Positions 8,320-18,395 of a stretch of DNA of 64,000 nucleotides are shown piece after piece. A program made the translations under genes and the position numbers. This DNA is from Streptomyces sp. PH10-H1 (GTDB taxonomy: Bacteria > Actinomycetota > Actinomycetes > Streptomycetales > Streptomycetaceae), in contig NZ_JASISZ010000033.1 of the NCBI RefSeq assembly GCF_030063355.1, positions 1 to 64,000 on the forward strand, read 5' to 3'. Positions within the stretch are counted from its first letter, which is position 1, and each line of letters begins with the position of its first letter. The notes under the pieces were generated by a model, which was given only the letters and a program-made list of their open reading frames with translations, made no database searches and was not told where the DNA came from.

Positions 8320-9351
8320 ATGACCACGCTGACCACGCAGACCCCGAACAGGCCGCCGACCCCGCAGGACACCCTGCTGGACGTGCGCGGCCTGCACGTC
8401 GAATTCCGTACCCGGGACGGGGTCGCCAAGGCCGTCAACGGTGTCGACTACACGGTGAGCGCCGGCGAGACGCTCGCCGTGCTCGGCGAGTCCGGCTCGG
8501 GGAAGTCGGTGACCGCGCAGGCGGTCATGGGCATCCTGGACTCGCCGCCCGGCTTCATCACCCAGGGCGAGATCGTCTTCCAGGGCAAGGACCTGCTGAC
8601 GATGGGCAAGGAGGAGCGCCGCAAGGTGCGCGGCGAGAAGATGGCGATGATCTTCCAGGACGCGCTGTCCTCGCTCAATCCGGTGCTCAGCGTCGGCGCG
8701 CAGCTCGGCGAGATGTTCATCGTCCACCGGGGGCTGTCGCGCAAGGACGCCAAGCTCAAGGCGATCGAGCTGATGGAGCGGGTCCGGATCCCGGCGGCGA
8801 GGCAGCGGGTCGGCGACTACCCGCACCAGTTCTCCGGCGGTATGCGCCAGCGCATCATGATCGCGATGGCGATGGCCCTGGAGCCCGACCTGATCATCGC
8901 CGACGAGCCGACGACGGCCCTGGACGTGACGGTCCAGGCGCAGGTCATGGACCTGCTGGCGGAGCTGCAGCGCGAGCTGAACATGGGGCTCATCCTGATC
9001 ACCCACGACCTGGGCGTGGTCGCGGACGTGGCGGACAAGATCGCGGTGATGTACGCGGGCCGGATCGTGGAGACCTCGCCCGTGCACGAGATCTACAAGC
9101 GGCCGGCCCACCCGTACACCAAGGGCCTGCTCGACTCGATCCCGCGCCTGGACCAGAAGGGCCAGCAGCTCTACGCGATCAAGGGGCTGCCGCCGAACCT
9201 GATCCACATCCCGCCGGGCTGCGCCTTCAACCCGCGCTGCCCGATGGCCCAGGACATCTGCAGGACCGACGTGCCGCCGCTGTACGAGGTGAGCCCCATC
9301 AGGGCGAGTGCCTGCCACTTCTGGAAGGAGACCCTCGGTGTCGACAACTGA
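8320..9351 (+). CDS. Peptide ABC transporter ATP-binding protein (DppD/OppD type)
   Basis: The protein has 343 residues. It carries Walker A (GESGSGKS), the ABC signature (FSGGMRQR), Walker B (DLIIADEPTTALD) and the switch His (LITHDLGVV). The C-terminal oligopeptide-transporter extension contains PPGCAFNPRCPMAQDIC, a Cys cluster of the kind that holds an iron-sulfur cluster in some DppD/OppD ATPases. It would hydrolyse ATP as a heterodimer with the next gene product. Confidence 0.93.
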   Translation: MTTLTTQTPNRPPTPQDTLLDVRGLHVEFRTRDGVAKAVNGVDYTVSAGETLAVLGESGSGKSVTAQAVMGILDSPPGFITQGEIVFQGKDLLTMGKEERRKVRGEKMAMIFQDALSSLNPVLSVGAQLGEMFIVHRGLSRKDAKLKAIELMERVRIPAARQRVGDYPHQFSGGMRQRIMIAMAMALEPDLIIADEPTTALDVTVQAQVMDLLAELQRELNMGLILITHDLGVVADVADKIAVMYAGRIVETSPVHEIYKRPAHPYTKGLLDSIPRLDQKGQQLYAIKGLPPNLIHIPPGCAFNPRCPMAQDICRTDVPPLYEVSPIRASACHFWKETLGVDN

Positions 9352-10360
9352 GGCGCGGGAACCGGTCCTTCAGGTCCGCAACCTGGTCAAGAACTTCCCG
9401 ATCACTCAGGGGATCGTCTTCCGCAAGAACGTGGGCTCGGTCCAGGCGGTCTCCGGGGTCACCTTCGACCTCTTCCAGGGCGAGACGCTGGGCATCGTCG
9501 GCGAGTCCGGCTGCGGCAAGTCCACCGTCGCCAAGCTGCTGATGAATCTCGAGCGGCCGACCAAGGGTGAGATCCTCTACAAGGGCGAGGACATCACCAA
9601 GCTGTCGGGGAAGGCCCTCAAGGCCGTTCGCCGCAACATTCAGATGGTGTTCCAGGACCCCTATACCTCGCTGAACCCGCGTATGACGGTCGGCGACATC
9701 ATCGGTGAGCCGTACGAGATCCACCCGGAGGTCGCCCCCAAGGGCGAGCGCCGCAAGGCGGTCGAGGATCTGCTGGACGTGGTCGGCCTCAACCCGGAGT
9801 ACATCAACCGCTATCCGCACCAGTTCTCCGGTGGCCAGCGGCAGCGCATCGGCATCGCCCGCGGTCTGGCGCTGCGCCCGGAGATCATCGTCGCGGACGA
9901 GCCGGTCTCGGCGCTCGACGTCTCCGTCCAGGCGCAGGTCATCAACCTGATGGAGAAGCTGCAGGACGAGTTCAACCTGTCGTACATGTTCATCGCCCAC
10001 GACCTGTCGATCGTCCGGCACATCTCCGACCGGGTCGGCGTGATGTACCTCGGCAAGCTCGTCGAGATCGGCGGCGACAGCCAGATCTACGAGCACCCCA
10101 CCCACCCGTACACCCAGGCGCTGCTCTCGGCGGTCCCGGTCCCCGACCCGGCCGCGCGCGACCACCGGGACCGGATCATCCTCGCCGGCGACGTGCCGTC
10201 CCCGGCCAATCCGCCGTCCGGCTGCCGGTTCCGTACCCGCTGCTGGAAGGCGCAGGAGCGCTGCGCGCTGGAGGAGCCGTTGCTGGCGGTGCCGGCGGTG
10301 TTCCGGGGGGTGGGCTCGCCCGCGGAGCACGACAGCGCGTGCCACTTCGCCGAGGAATAG
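9338..10360 (+). CDS. Peptide ABC transporter ATP-binding protein (DppF/OppF type)
   Basis: The start is a GTG at 9338 (VSTTEAREPVLQV) with GGAAGGAGA about seven bases before it; it overlaps the previous gene by 14 bp. Its 340 residues show Walker A (GESGCGKST), signature (FSGGQRQR), Walker B (EIIVADEPVSALD) and FIAHDLSIVRH. The C-terminal GCRFRTRCWKAQERC region is again Cys-rich. It closes the plus-strand importer operon. A repeat cluster and a hairpin terminator follow before the convergent operon. Confidence 0.93.
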   Translation: MSTTEAREPVLQVRNLVKNFPITQGIVFRKNVGSVQAVSGVTFDLFQGETLGIVGESGCGKSTVAKLLMNLERPTKGEILYKGEDITKLSGKALKAVRRNIQMVFQDPYTSLNPRMTVGDIIGEPYEIHPEVAPKGERRKAVEDLLDVVGLNPEYINRYPHQFSGGQRQRIGIARGLALRPEIIVADEPVSALDVSVQAQVINLMEKLQDEFNLSYMFIAHDLSIVRHISDRVGVMYLGKLVEIGGDSQIYEHPTHPYTQALLSAVPVPDPAARDHRDRIILAGDVPSPANPPSGCRFRTRCWKAQERCALEEPLLAVPAVFRGVGSPAEHDSACHFAEE

Positions 10361-10361
10361 G

Positions 10362-10451
10362 CCTCAATCGCCGGCCGGGCTGGTTTGGCCTCAAGTGCCG
10401 GCCGGGCTGGAAAAACTGCCCTCAAACGCCGGGCGGGCTGGAAAAACTGCC
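10362..10451. repeat. Three tandem copies of a GCCGGCCGGGCTG intergenic repeat
   Basis: Three related units start at about 10362, 10389 and 10420. Each reads roughly CCTCAA-N2-GCCGGCCGGGCTGG followed by TTTGG or AAAAACTG, with a period near 27-31 bp. The same family in the opposite orientation lies at 50940-51018. Short elements of this kind are scattered between convergent genes in Streptomyces chromosomes. Their role is not known to me. Confidence 0.75.
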
Positions 10452-10453
10452 GG

Positions 10454-10493
10454 GGTCCGTACCCGGTGGGGCTGGGGTGTCCGGGTACGGACC
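10454..10493. terminator. Bidirectional hairpin between the two convergent importer operons
   Basis: GGTCCGTACCCGG (10454-10466) and CCGGGTACGGACC (10481-10493) form a perfect 13-bp stem around a 14-base loop. It lies between the stop of the plus operon (10360) and the stop of the minus operon (10523), so it can end transcripts from both sides. It lacks a U-tract, as is common in Streptomyces. Confidence 0.75.
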
Positions 10494-10522
10494 TCGGGCC
10501 GAGCGGAGGACGGGGGCCCGGG

Positions 10523-11638
<1,116 letters not shown>

Positions 11639-11659
11639 GGTGGTTCCCTCGACTCGTGA

Positions 11660-12727
11660 TCAGCGCAGCCGCGGCTTGATCTGCTCGATGAAGATGTCCT
11701 GCTTCTGGTCCGGCGAGAGATGGCAGGCCGAACCGCGGCGCTCGCCCAAGGGGATGCTCGGGCGCTCCCGCGAGCAGCGGTCTCCGCCGACCTGCCCGGT
11801 GAACGCGCAGCGCGGGTGGAACGGGCAGCCGGACGGCGGGTTGAGCAGGCTGGGCGGGCTGCCCGGGATGGGGGACAGGGGTACGTCCACCGAGGCCGAC
11901 AGCCGGGGGATGGATCCCAGCAGGCCCCAGGCGTAGGGGTGCTGGGGTTCCTTGAGGATCTCGCGGACGGTGCCGCGTTCCACGGCGCGTCCCGCGTACA
12001 TGACCACCACGTCGTCGGCGGTGTTGGCGATCACGCCCAGGTCGTGGGTGATCAGGATGATCGCGGTGCCCGTCTCCCGCTGGAGTTCCTTGAGCAGGTC
12101 GAGAATCTGCGCCTGCACGGTGACGTCGAGCGCGGTCGTCGGCTCGTCCGCGATCACCAGGGCCGGATCGCAGACCAGCGACATGGCGATCATCGCGCGC
12201 GGCCGCATACCGCCGGAGAACTGGTGGGGGTAGTCGTCCACGCGGATCTTGGCCTGCGGGATGCCGACCTTGTCCAGCATCTCGATGGCCCGCGCGCGGG
12301 CCGCCTTCCGGGAGGCGCCCATGTGCTTCATATAGGGCTCGGCGATCTGCCGGCCGACTGTGTAGTACGGCGACAGCGCGGTCAGCGAGTCCTGGAAGAT
12401 CATGGCCATCTTCTTGCCGCGGAGCTTCTCCAGCGTGCGCTCGGAGGCCCCGGTCAGCTCCTGCCCGTCGAGGAGGATCTCGCCCTTGACCATGGTGTTG
12501 CGCGGGTTGTGCAGACCCAGGATCGCCATGTTGGTGACGGACTTCCCGGAGCCGGACTCGCCCACGATGCCGAGGGTCTTGCCGCGTTCCAGGTCGAAGG
12601 AGAGCCCGTCGACGGCTTTGACGGTGCCGTCCTCGGTGGCGAACTGGACGTACAGGTCGCGGACCGAGAGGAAGGGCTGGGAGTCCTGGGGTGCGGGCTC
12701 CGCCTCAGCCTTGGTGAGGATGGTCAC
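11660..12727 (-). CDS. Peptide ABC transporter ATP-binding protein (OppD/DppD type), second system
   Basis: A GTG start at 12727 (GTG ACC ATC CTC) with GGAGAA upstream gives 355 residues. Motifs are GESGSGKSVT, FSGGMRPRAM (an unusual Pro in place of the common Gln of the signature), ALVIADEPTTALD and LITHDLGVI. The C-terminal GCPFHPRCAFTGQVGGDRC stretch is the oligopeptide-importer tail. It lies between the permease gene at 12795 and its partner ATPase. Confidence 0.92.
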   Translation of the reverse strand: MTILTKAEAEPAPQDSQPFLSVRDLYVQFATEDGTVKAVDGLSFDLERGKTLGIVGESGSGKSVTNMAILGLHNPRNTMVKGEILLDGQELTGASERTLEKLRGKKMAMIFQDSLTALSPYYTVGRQIAEPYMKHMGASRKAARARAIEMLDKVGIPQAKIRVDDYPHQFSGGMRPRAMIAMSLVCDPALVIADEPTTALDVTVQAQILDLLKELQRETGTAIILITHDLGVIANTADDVVVMYAGRAVERGTVREILKEPQHPYAWGLLGSIPRLSASVDVPLSPIPGSPPSLLNPPSGCPFHPRCAFTGQVGGDRCSRERPSIPLGERRGSACHLSPDQKQDIFIEQIKPRLR

Positions 12728-12794
12728 GGACGGTTCTCCTGCCGGGTCGTGCGGAGTTCGGGACGGCGAGGGGTTACGGCGGCGCTTACGTCGG

Positions 12795-13772
12795 TCATGC
12801 GAGCCGGATCCGTGGGTCGATCAGGGCGTAGCAGGCGTCGACGACGATGTTGGACAGCACGATGGCGGTCGCGCCGATCAGCATCACGGCCATCTCCAGC
12901 GGCAGGTTGGCCTGCAGGACGGCCGCGACGGAGAGCGTTCCGAGCCCGTGGAGGCCGAAGGTGGCCTCGGTGATGATCGCGCCGCCGAGCACCGAACCGA
13001 GGTCGATGCCGAAGATGGTGATGATGGAGGCCGCGGTGCCGCGCAGCGCGTATCTGAGGAAGACATAGCGCGAGGACATGCCCTTGGCGCGGGCGGTCCT
13101 GATGTGGTCCTCCGACATCTGTTCCACCATCAGCGACCGGGTCTGGCGGCTGTAGTTGGACCAGAAGATCACCGACATGATCAGACAGGGCAGGATCAGG
13201 CCCTTGACCGAGGCCAGCGGGTCCGTCGTCCAGTCGGGATCGTGGCCGCGGTCGAGCCACCCGAGGTTGGTGGAGAACAGCAGGATGGCCAGCGGGCCGA
13301 TGAAGTAGATCTGGACCGAGTTGCCGACCAGCGAGATGGAACTGGCGACCCGGTCGAAGGTCTTGCCCTGCTGCCAGGCGGAGAGCAGGCCCAGGCCGAC
13401 GCCGATGGTCAGGAAGGTGGCCGCGCCGCCGATGGCCAGCGAGAGGGTCGTCGGGAAACGGTCGGTGAGCGTGGGCCAGATCGGCTGCCGGTCGGAGAAG
13501 GAGTAGCCGAAGCAGGGGGCGGGGCAGGGACCGATCTCGAGGGTGCGGCCGGCGACGATGCCCTTCATGTAGTGCCAGTACTGCAGATAGACCGGCTGGT
13601 CCAGGCCCAGGTTCTTGCGGATCTGGGCGACGTTCTGCGGATCGCACTGCTTCCCGCAGGAAAGCATGGCCGGGTCCGTGGGGAGCACGAAGAAGAGGAA
13701 GTACGTGACGGCGCTGATGGCCAGGAGGATGACGGCGGCGCCGAGTACGCGTCGAACGAGGAAACGGAGCAT
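12795..13772 (-). CDS. Peptide ABC transporter permease (OppB type), with cysteine pairs in the outer loop
   Basis: The protein has 325 residues starting MLRFLVRRVLGAAVILLAISAVTYF, with the OppB topology and the EAA loop DHIRTARAKGMSSRYVFLRYALRGTA. The first extracytoplasmic segment is longer than in the permease at 6411. It contains two close Cys pairs, CGKQC and CPAPC, that could form disulfides outside the cell. The C-terminus DACYALIDPRIRLA is typical. The operon order here is unusual: this gene follows the binding protein, while the other permease precedes it. Confidence 0.9.
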   Translation of the reverse strand: MLRFLVRRVLGAAVILLAISAVTYFLFFVLPTDPAMLSCGKQCDPQNVAQIRKNLGLDQPVYLQYWHYMKGIVAGRTLEIGPCPAPCFGYSFSDRQPIWPTLTDRFPTTLSLAIGGAATFLTIGVGLGLLSAWQQGKTFDRVASSISLVGNSVQIYFIGPLAILLFSTNLGWLDRGHDPDWTTDPLASVKGLILPCLIMSVIFWSNYSRQTRSLMVEQMSEDHIRTARAKGMSSRYVFLRYALRGTAASIITIFGIDLGSVLGGAIITEATFGLHGLGTLSVAAVLQANLPLEMAVMLIGATAIVLSNIVVDACYALIDPRIRLA

Positions 13773-13829
13773 CGGGCAAGCTCTTCCGTAGGGGCGCGAT
13801 CGGCGGCGCCGCGCGGTTCAGTCGGGGCG

Positions 13830-13859
13830 GCCGGCCCCGGCGGTGAGGCCGGGGCCGGC
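13830..13859 (-). terminator. Intra-operon hairpin after second binding-protein gene
   Basis: GCCGGCCCCGG (13830-13840) and CCGGGGCCGGC (13849-13859) make an 11-bp perfect stem with an eight-base loop just downstream of the binding-protein stop (13874). It parallels the hairpin at 6362 in the first importer. It probably sets the ratio of binding protein to membrane components. Confidence 0.55.
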
Positions 13860-13873
13860 GCCATGCGCTGGAA

Positions 13874-15652
13874 CTACTTCACGAACACGCTATTCGGGTT
13901 GATGACGCCGACCACCTGGTTGTAGGTGACGCCGCCGAGGCCCGCGCCGTAGATGCCGAAGAACTTGTCGAAGAGGAACGGCACCTGGGAGGTGTCGGTC
14001 TTCAGGACGTACTCCGACAGGGTCCGCCACTCGTCGGCCTGCTTGGTGAGATCGGTGATCTTCTGGATCCGGTCGATCTCGGTGTTGACGTGCTCGTCGT
14101 TGAGGAACGAGTAGTTGTTGGTGCCGTCGGCCAGATTGCGGCCGTCCAAGGTCGGCGGCACGACGGTGGAGGCGTTCGGCCAGTCGGCACCCCAGCCGGT
14201 GCGGTACAGGTCGTACGGGGTGTTGACCTTGCCGACGACCGTGTAGTAGCTGGTCGGGTCGATGGCCTTACGGGTGACCTGGAAGCCGGCCTTCTCGAGC
14301 GAGTTGGCGACGATCAGGGAGATGTTCTGCCAGCGGGTGGTGTTGGAGTAGGCGTAGGACAGCTTCGGGTGTTCCTGTCCCGCATCCTTCAGTAGCGCCT
14401 TGGCCTTCTCGATGTCACCGGCCGGCGCGCTGAGCTTGCCGAACGGGTCGAACGCCTTCCAGCCGGCGACGGTCGGGCTGATCAGCGTGGTGCCGAGCTC
14501 GCCCTGGGCCGCGCCGCCGAACGCGCTCTGCACCTGGGTCATCGGGAATGCGTACGCGATGGCCTGACGGATCTTGGGGTCGGTGATCCGCTTGGTGTTG
14601 ATGTCCAGGACCTCGACGTACGGCTGGTACTCGTTGACCGTCCGCGACTTGTACTGGGCGCTCGTCGCAAGGGTCTGCATCCGCTCCGGTGCGGCGGCGC
14701 CGGACAGGTCGATACCGGTCGCGTCGGTGCCGGAGCCGGCCATCAGGCGGTCGGTGAGAGCCGGCTGGGCGATGCCCAGCTCGAAGTTCCAGCTGTCCGG
14801 GTACGCGTTGCGGATCGGGTCCGACTTCGGGTCCCAGTTGGTGTTGCGGACGAAGACCAGCGACTTGCCCGGCTTGTAGCTCTCGATCTTGTACGGACCG
14901 GAGGCGACCGGGTGGTTGTTGTACTTGTCCTTGTCGTCCTTCGCCTTCGGCACCGGCGAGATGTTCGGCATGGCCATGGCGTACGGGGCGTCCGGGTGCG
15001 CTTCCTTGAAGTGGAAGATCAGCGTCGTGTCGTCCGGGGTGTCCAGGACGGTCGCGGGTAGCTCCTTGCCCTCGTACGGTCCGGTGTACGCCTTGCGGTA
15101 GTCGGGGCCGAGCATCCACTTCTGCACGTACTGCGGGCCCTGGGTCTGGTAGCCGGCGAAGAGCCGCTCGATGCCGTACTTCACGTCCTTGGACGAGATC
15201 GGGGTCCCGTCCTCGAACTTGAGGCCGCTCTTGAGCTTGTACGTCCAGGTCTTGGCGCCGTCCGTCTGCACACCGGTGTCCGTCGCCAGGTCGCCGACCA
15301 GGATGGTCTTCTTGGTCTTGGCATCGATCTTGTAGCCGGTCAGGGTGCGGTTGTACAGCAGCGAGACCGACATCTGGTCGCTGACGTACTGCTGGCCCTG
15401 GTCGAGATAGTCGAACCCGGCCTGTTCCAGGTCGTGGACCGTGCCGCCCTTCTTGGCGCCGTCGATCTCGGGAGCGGGACCGGTGGAGTCCGCCGCGGTG
15501 CCGAGCCCGAAGTTCTGGACGCTGGCCTTTGCGCCACCGTCGCCCCCCTTGTTGCCGGTGTCATTGCTGCTGCCGCTGCTGCACGCGGCGGCCAGCGTCA
15601 GAGCCCCCACCGCCAGGAACGCGGAGGCGTAACGAGCCTTGCGATTTCTCAT
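13874..15652 (-). CDS. Peptide ABC transporter substrate-binding lipoprotein, second system
   Basis: The start at 15652 (MRNRKARYASAF) has AGGA upstream and gives 592 residues with the lipobox LTLAAC. It is a family-5 binding protein: QMSVSLLYNRTLTGYKI, DGTPISSKDVKYGIERLF, NNHPVASGPYKIESY, and the C-terminal VPFLFDKFFGIYGAGLGGV. It is about 45 residues longer than the binding protein at 4706 and only distantly similar, so the two importers probably prefer different peptides. It sits between the two permease genes of its operon. Confidence 0.92.
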   Translation of the reverse strand: MRNRKARYASAFLAVGALTLAAACSSGSSNDTGNKGGDGGAKASVQNFGLGTAADSTGPAPEIDGAKKGGTVHDLEQAGFDYLDQGQQYVSDQMSVSLLYNRTLTGYKIDAKTKKTILVGDLATDTGVQTDGAKTWTYKLKSGLKFEDGTPISSKDVKYGIERLFAGYQTQGPQYVQKWMLGPDYRKAYTGPYEGKELPATVLDTPDDTTLIFHFKEAHPDAPYAMAMPNISPVPKAKDDKDKYNNHPVASGPYKIESYKPGKSLVFVRNTNWDPKSDPIRNAYPDSWNFELGIAQPALTDRLMAGSGTDATGIDLSGAAAPERMQTLATSAQYKSRTVNEYQPYVEVLDINTKRITDPKIRQAIAYAFPMTQVQSAFGGAAQGELGTTLISPTVAGWKAFDPFGKLSAPAGDIEKAKALLKDAGQEHPKLSYAYSNTTRWQNISLIVANSLEKAGFQVTRKAIDPTSYYTVVGKVNTPYDLYRTGWGADWPNASTVVPPTLDGRNLADGTNNYSFLNDEHVNTEIDRIQKITDLTKQADEWRTLSEYVLKTDTSQVPFLFDKFFGIYGAGLGGVTYNQVVGVINPNSVFVK

Positions 15653-15739
15653 GGATTCCTGCCTGTCACAGAACGGAACTTCCACCGATGCCGACGTGCC
15701 GGTTTCCGCAGGTGCGGGCCGGTCCGACTGCCTGAACGA

Positions 15740-16771
15740 TCAACGAATGGTCTTGGGATCGAGCGCGTCCCGGACCGAATCCCCGAGCAGGTTGAAGGCG
15801 ACCACGAAGAGAACCATCGCGATGCCGGGGAAGAACATGAACGTGACGTCGTTCTCGTAGTAGTTCGCTGCGGTCTGGAACATCAGGCCCCAGTCCGGCG
15901 TGGGCGGGAGAATTCCGACACCGAGGAAGGAAAGGCCGGCCTCTGTGGTGACGTAGACCGGGAGCAGCAGCGTCGATTGGACGAGAATGGTGCTCCAGAT
16001 ATTCGGCAGCAGTTCCTTGCGGATGATCCGCCAGGAGGAGGCACCGCTGATCCGCGCCGCTTCTACGAACTCGCGTTCACGCAGTGAGAGGACCTGCGCT
16101 CGTACCAGCCGGCCGATGCTCATCCAGCCCAGGATCGACTGGACGATGATCAACGCGAAGAACCGCACGTACGAGGGTTCGACGTCATTGGTCGTGACAA
16201 ACAGGGAGACGACTACCGGAGTGAACACGATGAAGAACAGCTGGCTCGGGAAGGCCAGGAAGAAGTCCGAGACCCGGCCGAGCGTGTAGTCCGACCGGCC
16301 GCCGAGGTAGCCCTGGACGAGGCCGATGAGCACACCGACCACGACCGAGGCGACCGTCACGCAGGCCGCGATGATCAGTGACGTCCGGATGCCGTAGATC
16401 AGCAGGGTGAACACGTCGCGGCCCAGCTGCGGTTCGATCCCGAACCAGTAGCTGCCGCTCACACCGCCGTTCGGCTGGAGCGGAAGGCCGTAGGTGTTCA
16501 TCAGGCCCTGGTCCTGCCCGTACAGCTCGTACGGGTTCTTGCCGTACAGCTTGGCGATCAGGGGCGCGGCCGCCGCCACGAGAATGAAACCGATGACGAC
16601 GAAGGCACAGGCGATGCCGCTTCGATCACGTTTGAAGCGAATCCATGCCAGTTGACCTGGGGAGCGCCCGATGAATTCGGGTGCGCCCCGGGGAGTTCCA
16701 GCCAGTGCTTCGGTCGCGTCGGCCGAAGCCGGGTCGGGCTGCACGTCGGCAGCTCGGGTTGGACTCGTCAT
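15740..16771 (-). CDS. Peptide ABC transporter permease (OppC type), second system
   Basis: The protein has 343 residues. A long cytoplasmic tail (to about residue 45) is followed by helix 1 (SGIACAFVVIGFILVAAAAPLIA), an external domain, and the EAA loop REFVEAARISGASSWRIIRKELLPNI. The end is LGDSVRDALDPKTIR. It is the first gene of the minus-strand importer operon, an unusual place for an OppC-type permease, and lies 87 bp before the binding-protein gene. Confidence 0.9.
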   Translation of the reverse strand: MTSPTRAADVQPDPASADATEALAGTPRGAPEFIGRSPGQLAWIRFKRDRSGIACAFVVIGFILVAAAAPLIAKLYGKNPYELYGQDQGLMNTYGLPLQPNGGVSGSYWFGIEPQLGRDVFTLLIYGIRTSLIIAACVTVASVVVGVLIGLVQGYLGGRSDYTLGRVSDFFLAFPSQLFFIVFTPVVVSLFVTTNDVEPSYVRFFALIIVQSILGWMSIGRLVRAQVLSLREREFVEAARISGASSWRIIRKELLPNIWSTILVQSTLLLPVYVTTEAGLSFLGVGILPPTPDWGLMFQTAANYYENDVTFMFFPGIAMVLFVVAFNLLGDSVRDALDPKTIR

Positions 16772-17182
16772 TACGAATGCCCCCGCACCAAGAGTCTGTC
16801 TGCGCGACGGGGAAGTGCGTCACGGGTTGAGCGGACTTTGGCAATGGATTCATCGTCCAGTCAAGGGGCTGACGGGGGAAGAAATCGCGGAAGGGTGCTT
16901 CTTGAGTGAAGATTTTGCAGATTGCCGCGTACGCGTGCTTGACAAGGGTCGGTTGCCTCCAGAAATTAGGGAGGAATGTGGACCAACCGCGTTTACACGT
17001 CGGCAACTTGACTGTCGCAACACCGATATACGGACGTAGCACTCTGAACACCGTACGGCTGTGCGGGTCGCGTGGGTCGGCCGAGGTGCCTGATGGGGTC
17101 TCGGCCGACTGCCCTTTGGGGAAAGCCTGTTCCCCTCCCAGATGTACGGGTATATCTATGGGAACGGTGTGCCTGGGGGGAG
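16772..17182. other. Divergent intergenic region upstream of second importer
   Basis: This stretch is more AT-rich than its surroundings and carries no convincing gene; the ORFs crossing it are extensions. It must hold the promoter of the minus-strand importer operon and that of the membrane protein gene at 17183. A perfect TTGACA (16939-16944) points rightward. Several T/A-rich words (17148 TATATC) could be -10 boxes. Confidence 0.4.
16939..16967 (+). promoter_or_regulatory. Possible -35/-10 promoter pair
   Basis: TTGACA (16939-16944) is followed after 17 bases by GAAATT (16962-16967), a weak -10. It lies about 215 bp before the membrane-protein gene at 17183. The -35 is exact, but the -10 is poor. 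Confidence 0.25.
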
Positions 17183-18334
17183 ATGGCCTTGAATCAGGGC
17201 AATGTGCTCGCACGCGGAGCGCGGGTCGCGGGTGGGATCATTTGTGCCGTTCTCGTCGCGGTGGAGATCATATGGATCACCCGGGACGTCAAAAACGTCG
17301 GCGCGAAAGACATGCTGCTGACCTGGATAGGACGGCTTTTCTCGGGACAGGAACATGCGCCCCTCGGCACCTCTGTCACGGATCTGATCCTGCTCGTCAT
17401 CTGCCTGGGCGCTCTGGTGGCGGCCTCGAAGCCCAGCGCCTCCGGTGCCTTCGTGACGGTCGGGGTGATCACCTTCGTCTACCGGCTCCCGCTGCTCTGG
17501 GTCATGACCGAGGACTCGACCAGGGGACTCCCGCTGCGGGACCGGGCGTTGTATACGGGGATCGGCTCGGTCGTGGCATCCGTGGCGCTCATCGTCATCG
17601 CGGCTGCGGGCCGCCGCCCGGCACTCTCACCCGGCGAACCGGCACTCTCACCCGGCGAAGGCGGCGGCGAGCCGGCCGCCCCGCCGCGCACCGTACCGGC
17701 GGTCTTCGCCGGGCTGCTGCTGGTGTTCCTCACGCTGGTGACCGTCGCCTGGGAGCTGTACTACATCCACAGGTTCACCCCGGACCGCGTCGGACCGTTC
17801 TCGTACTGGCGTCAGCTCAGCGGACAGCAGCCCACCGGTACGCTGCTCAGCCCGTCGGGCTTCTGGGCGGACTGGGCGGTGGGCGCACTGGGCCTGGCCA
17901 CCGCGGTGCTGGCGTTCGCCAGGAAACCGGTGGCGCGCCCGATGGGCATGGCGATGGGCTGGATACTGGCCGCCTACGCGGTGTTCATCCTGGACATCTA
18001 CTCCAAGCAGAAGGTCCTCTTCACGTTCGGCGACCTGCCGACGAGCGACATGCTGCAGCAGCTCACCGCCGTCGTGGAGATCGTCGCGGGCCTGCTGATC
18101 CTCCTGCTGCTCGCCCTGCGCGGCGTCCACCGCCCGACGGTGGCCGCCCCGTGGGCAGCGCCCTCCGGGCAGTACGGCGCCTGGGGAACACCGCCCGCGC
18201 CCTCCCCGTACGGCGAAGCCCCGTACGGGCATTCGCCGTTCGGGAACCCGCCGGATGTACCGGGGGATCTGCCGCCGGAGTTCCCCCCGAACACCCCGCC
18301 CCGCCCGCAGTCGCCGCCGGGGGCCGGCTGGTAA
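17183..18334 (+). CDS. Eight-helix integral membrane protein with internal duplication
   Basis: The protein has about 383 residues from the ATG at 17183. A TTG at 17189 is better spaced from GGGGGGAG and may be the true start. I count eight membrane segments arranged as two repeats of helix / about 40-residue outer loop / three helices. The loops share an SGQ motif (FSGQEHAPLGT and LSGQQPTGTLL), and the second helices share GALVAASKP / AVLAFARKP. Between the halves is a tandem PALSPGE heptapeptide coded by a 21-bp direct repeat at about 17620-17659. The C-terminal 70 residues are a Pro/Gly/Tyr-rich cytoplasmic-type tail. I do not recognise the family. Confidence 0.75.
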   Translation: MALNQGNVLARGARVAGGIICAVLVAVEIIWITRDVKNVGAKDMLLTWIGRLFSGQEHAPLGTSVTDLILLVICLGALVAASKPSASGAFVTVGVITFVYRLPLLWVMTEDSTRGLPLRDRALYTGIGSVVASVALIVIAAAGRRPALSPGEPALSPGEGGGEPAAPPRTVPAVFAGLLLVFLTLVTVAWELYYIHRFTPDRVGPFSYWRQLSGQQPTGTLLSPSGFWADWAVGALGLATAVLAFARKPVARPMGMAMGWILAAYAVFILDIYSKQKVLFTFGDLPTSDMLQQLTAVVEIVAGLLILLLLALRGVHRPTVAAPWAAPSGQYGAWGTPPAPSPYGEAPYGHSPFGNPPDVPGDLPPEFPPNTPPRPQSPPGAGW

Positions 18335-18395
18335 CAGGGCTTCGGGGAACGGGGGTTCGGGGACGGGAGCTCGGGGGCCTCGAGGGTCGTGGGTG

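Noticed and set aside
7246..9318. 690-codon minus-strand frame across the importer operon
   Set aside because: It lies opposite three well-supported ABC genes. The translation is His/Arg/Asp-rich with no domain or ribosome-binding site.
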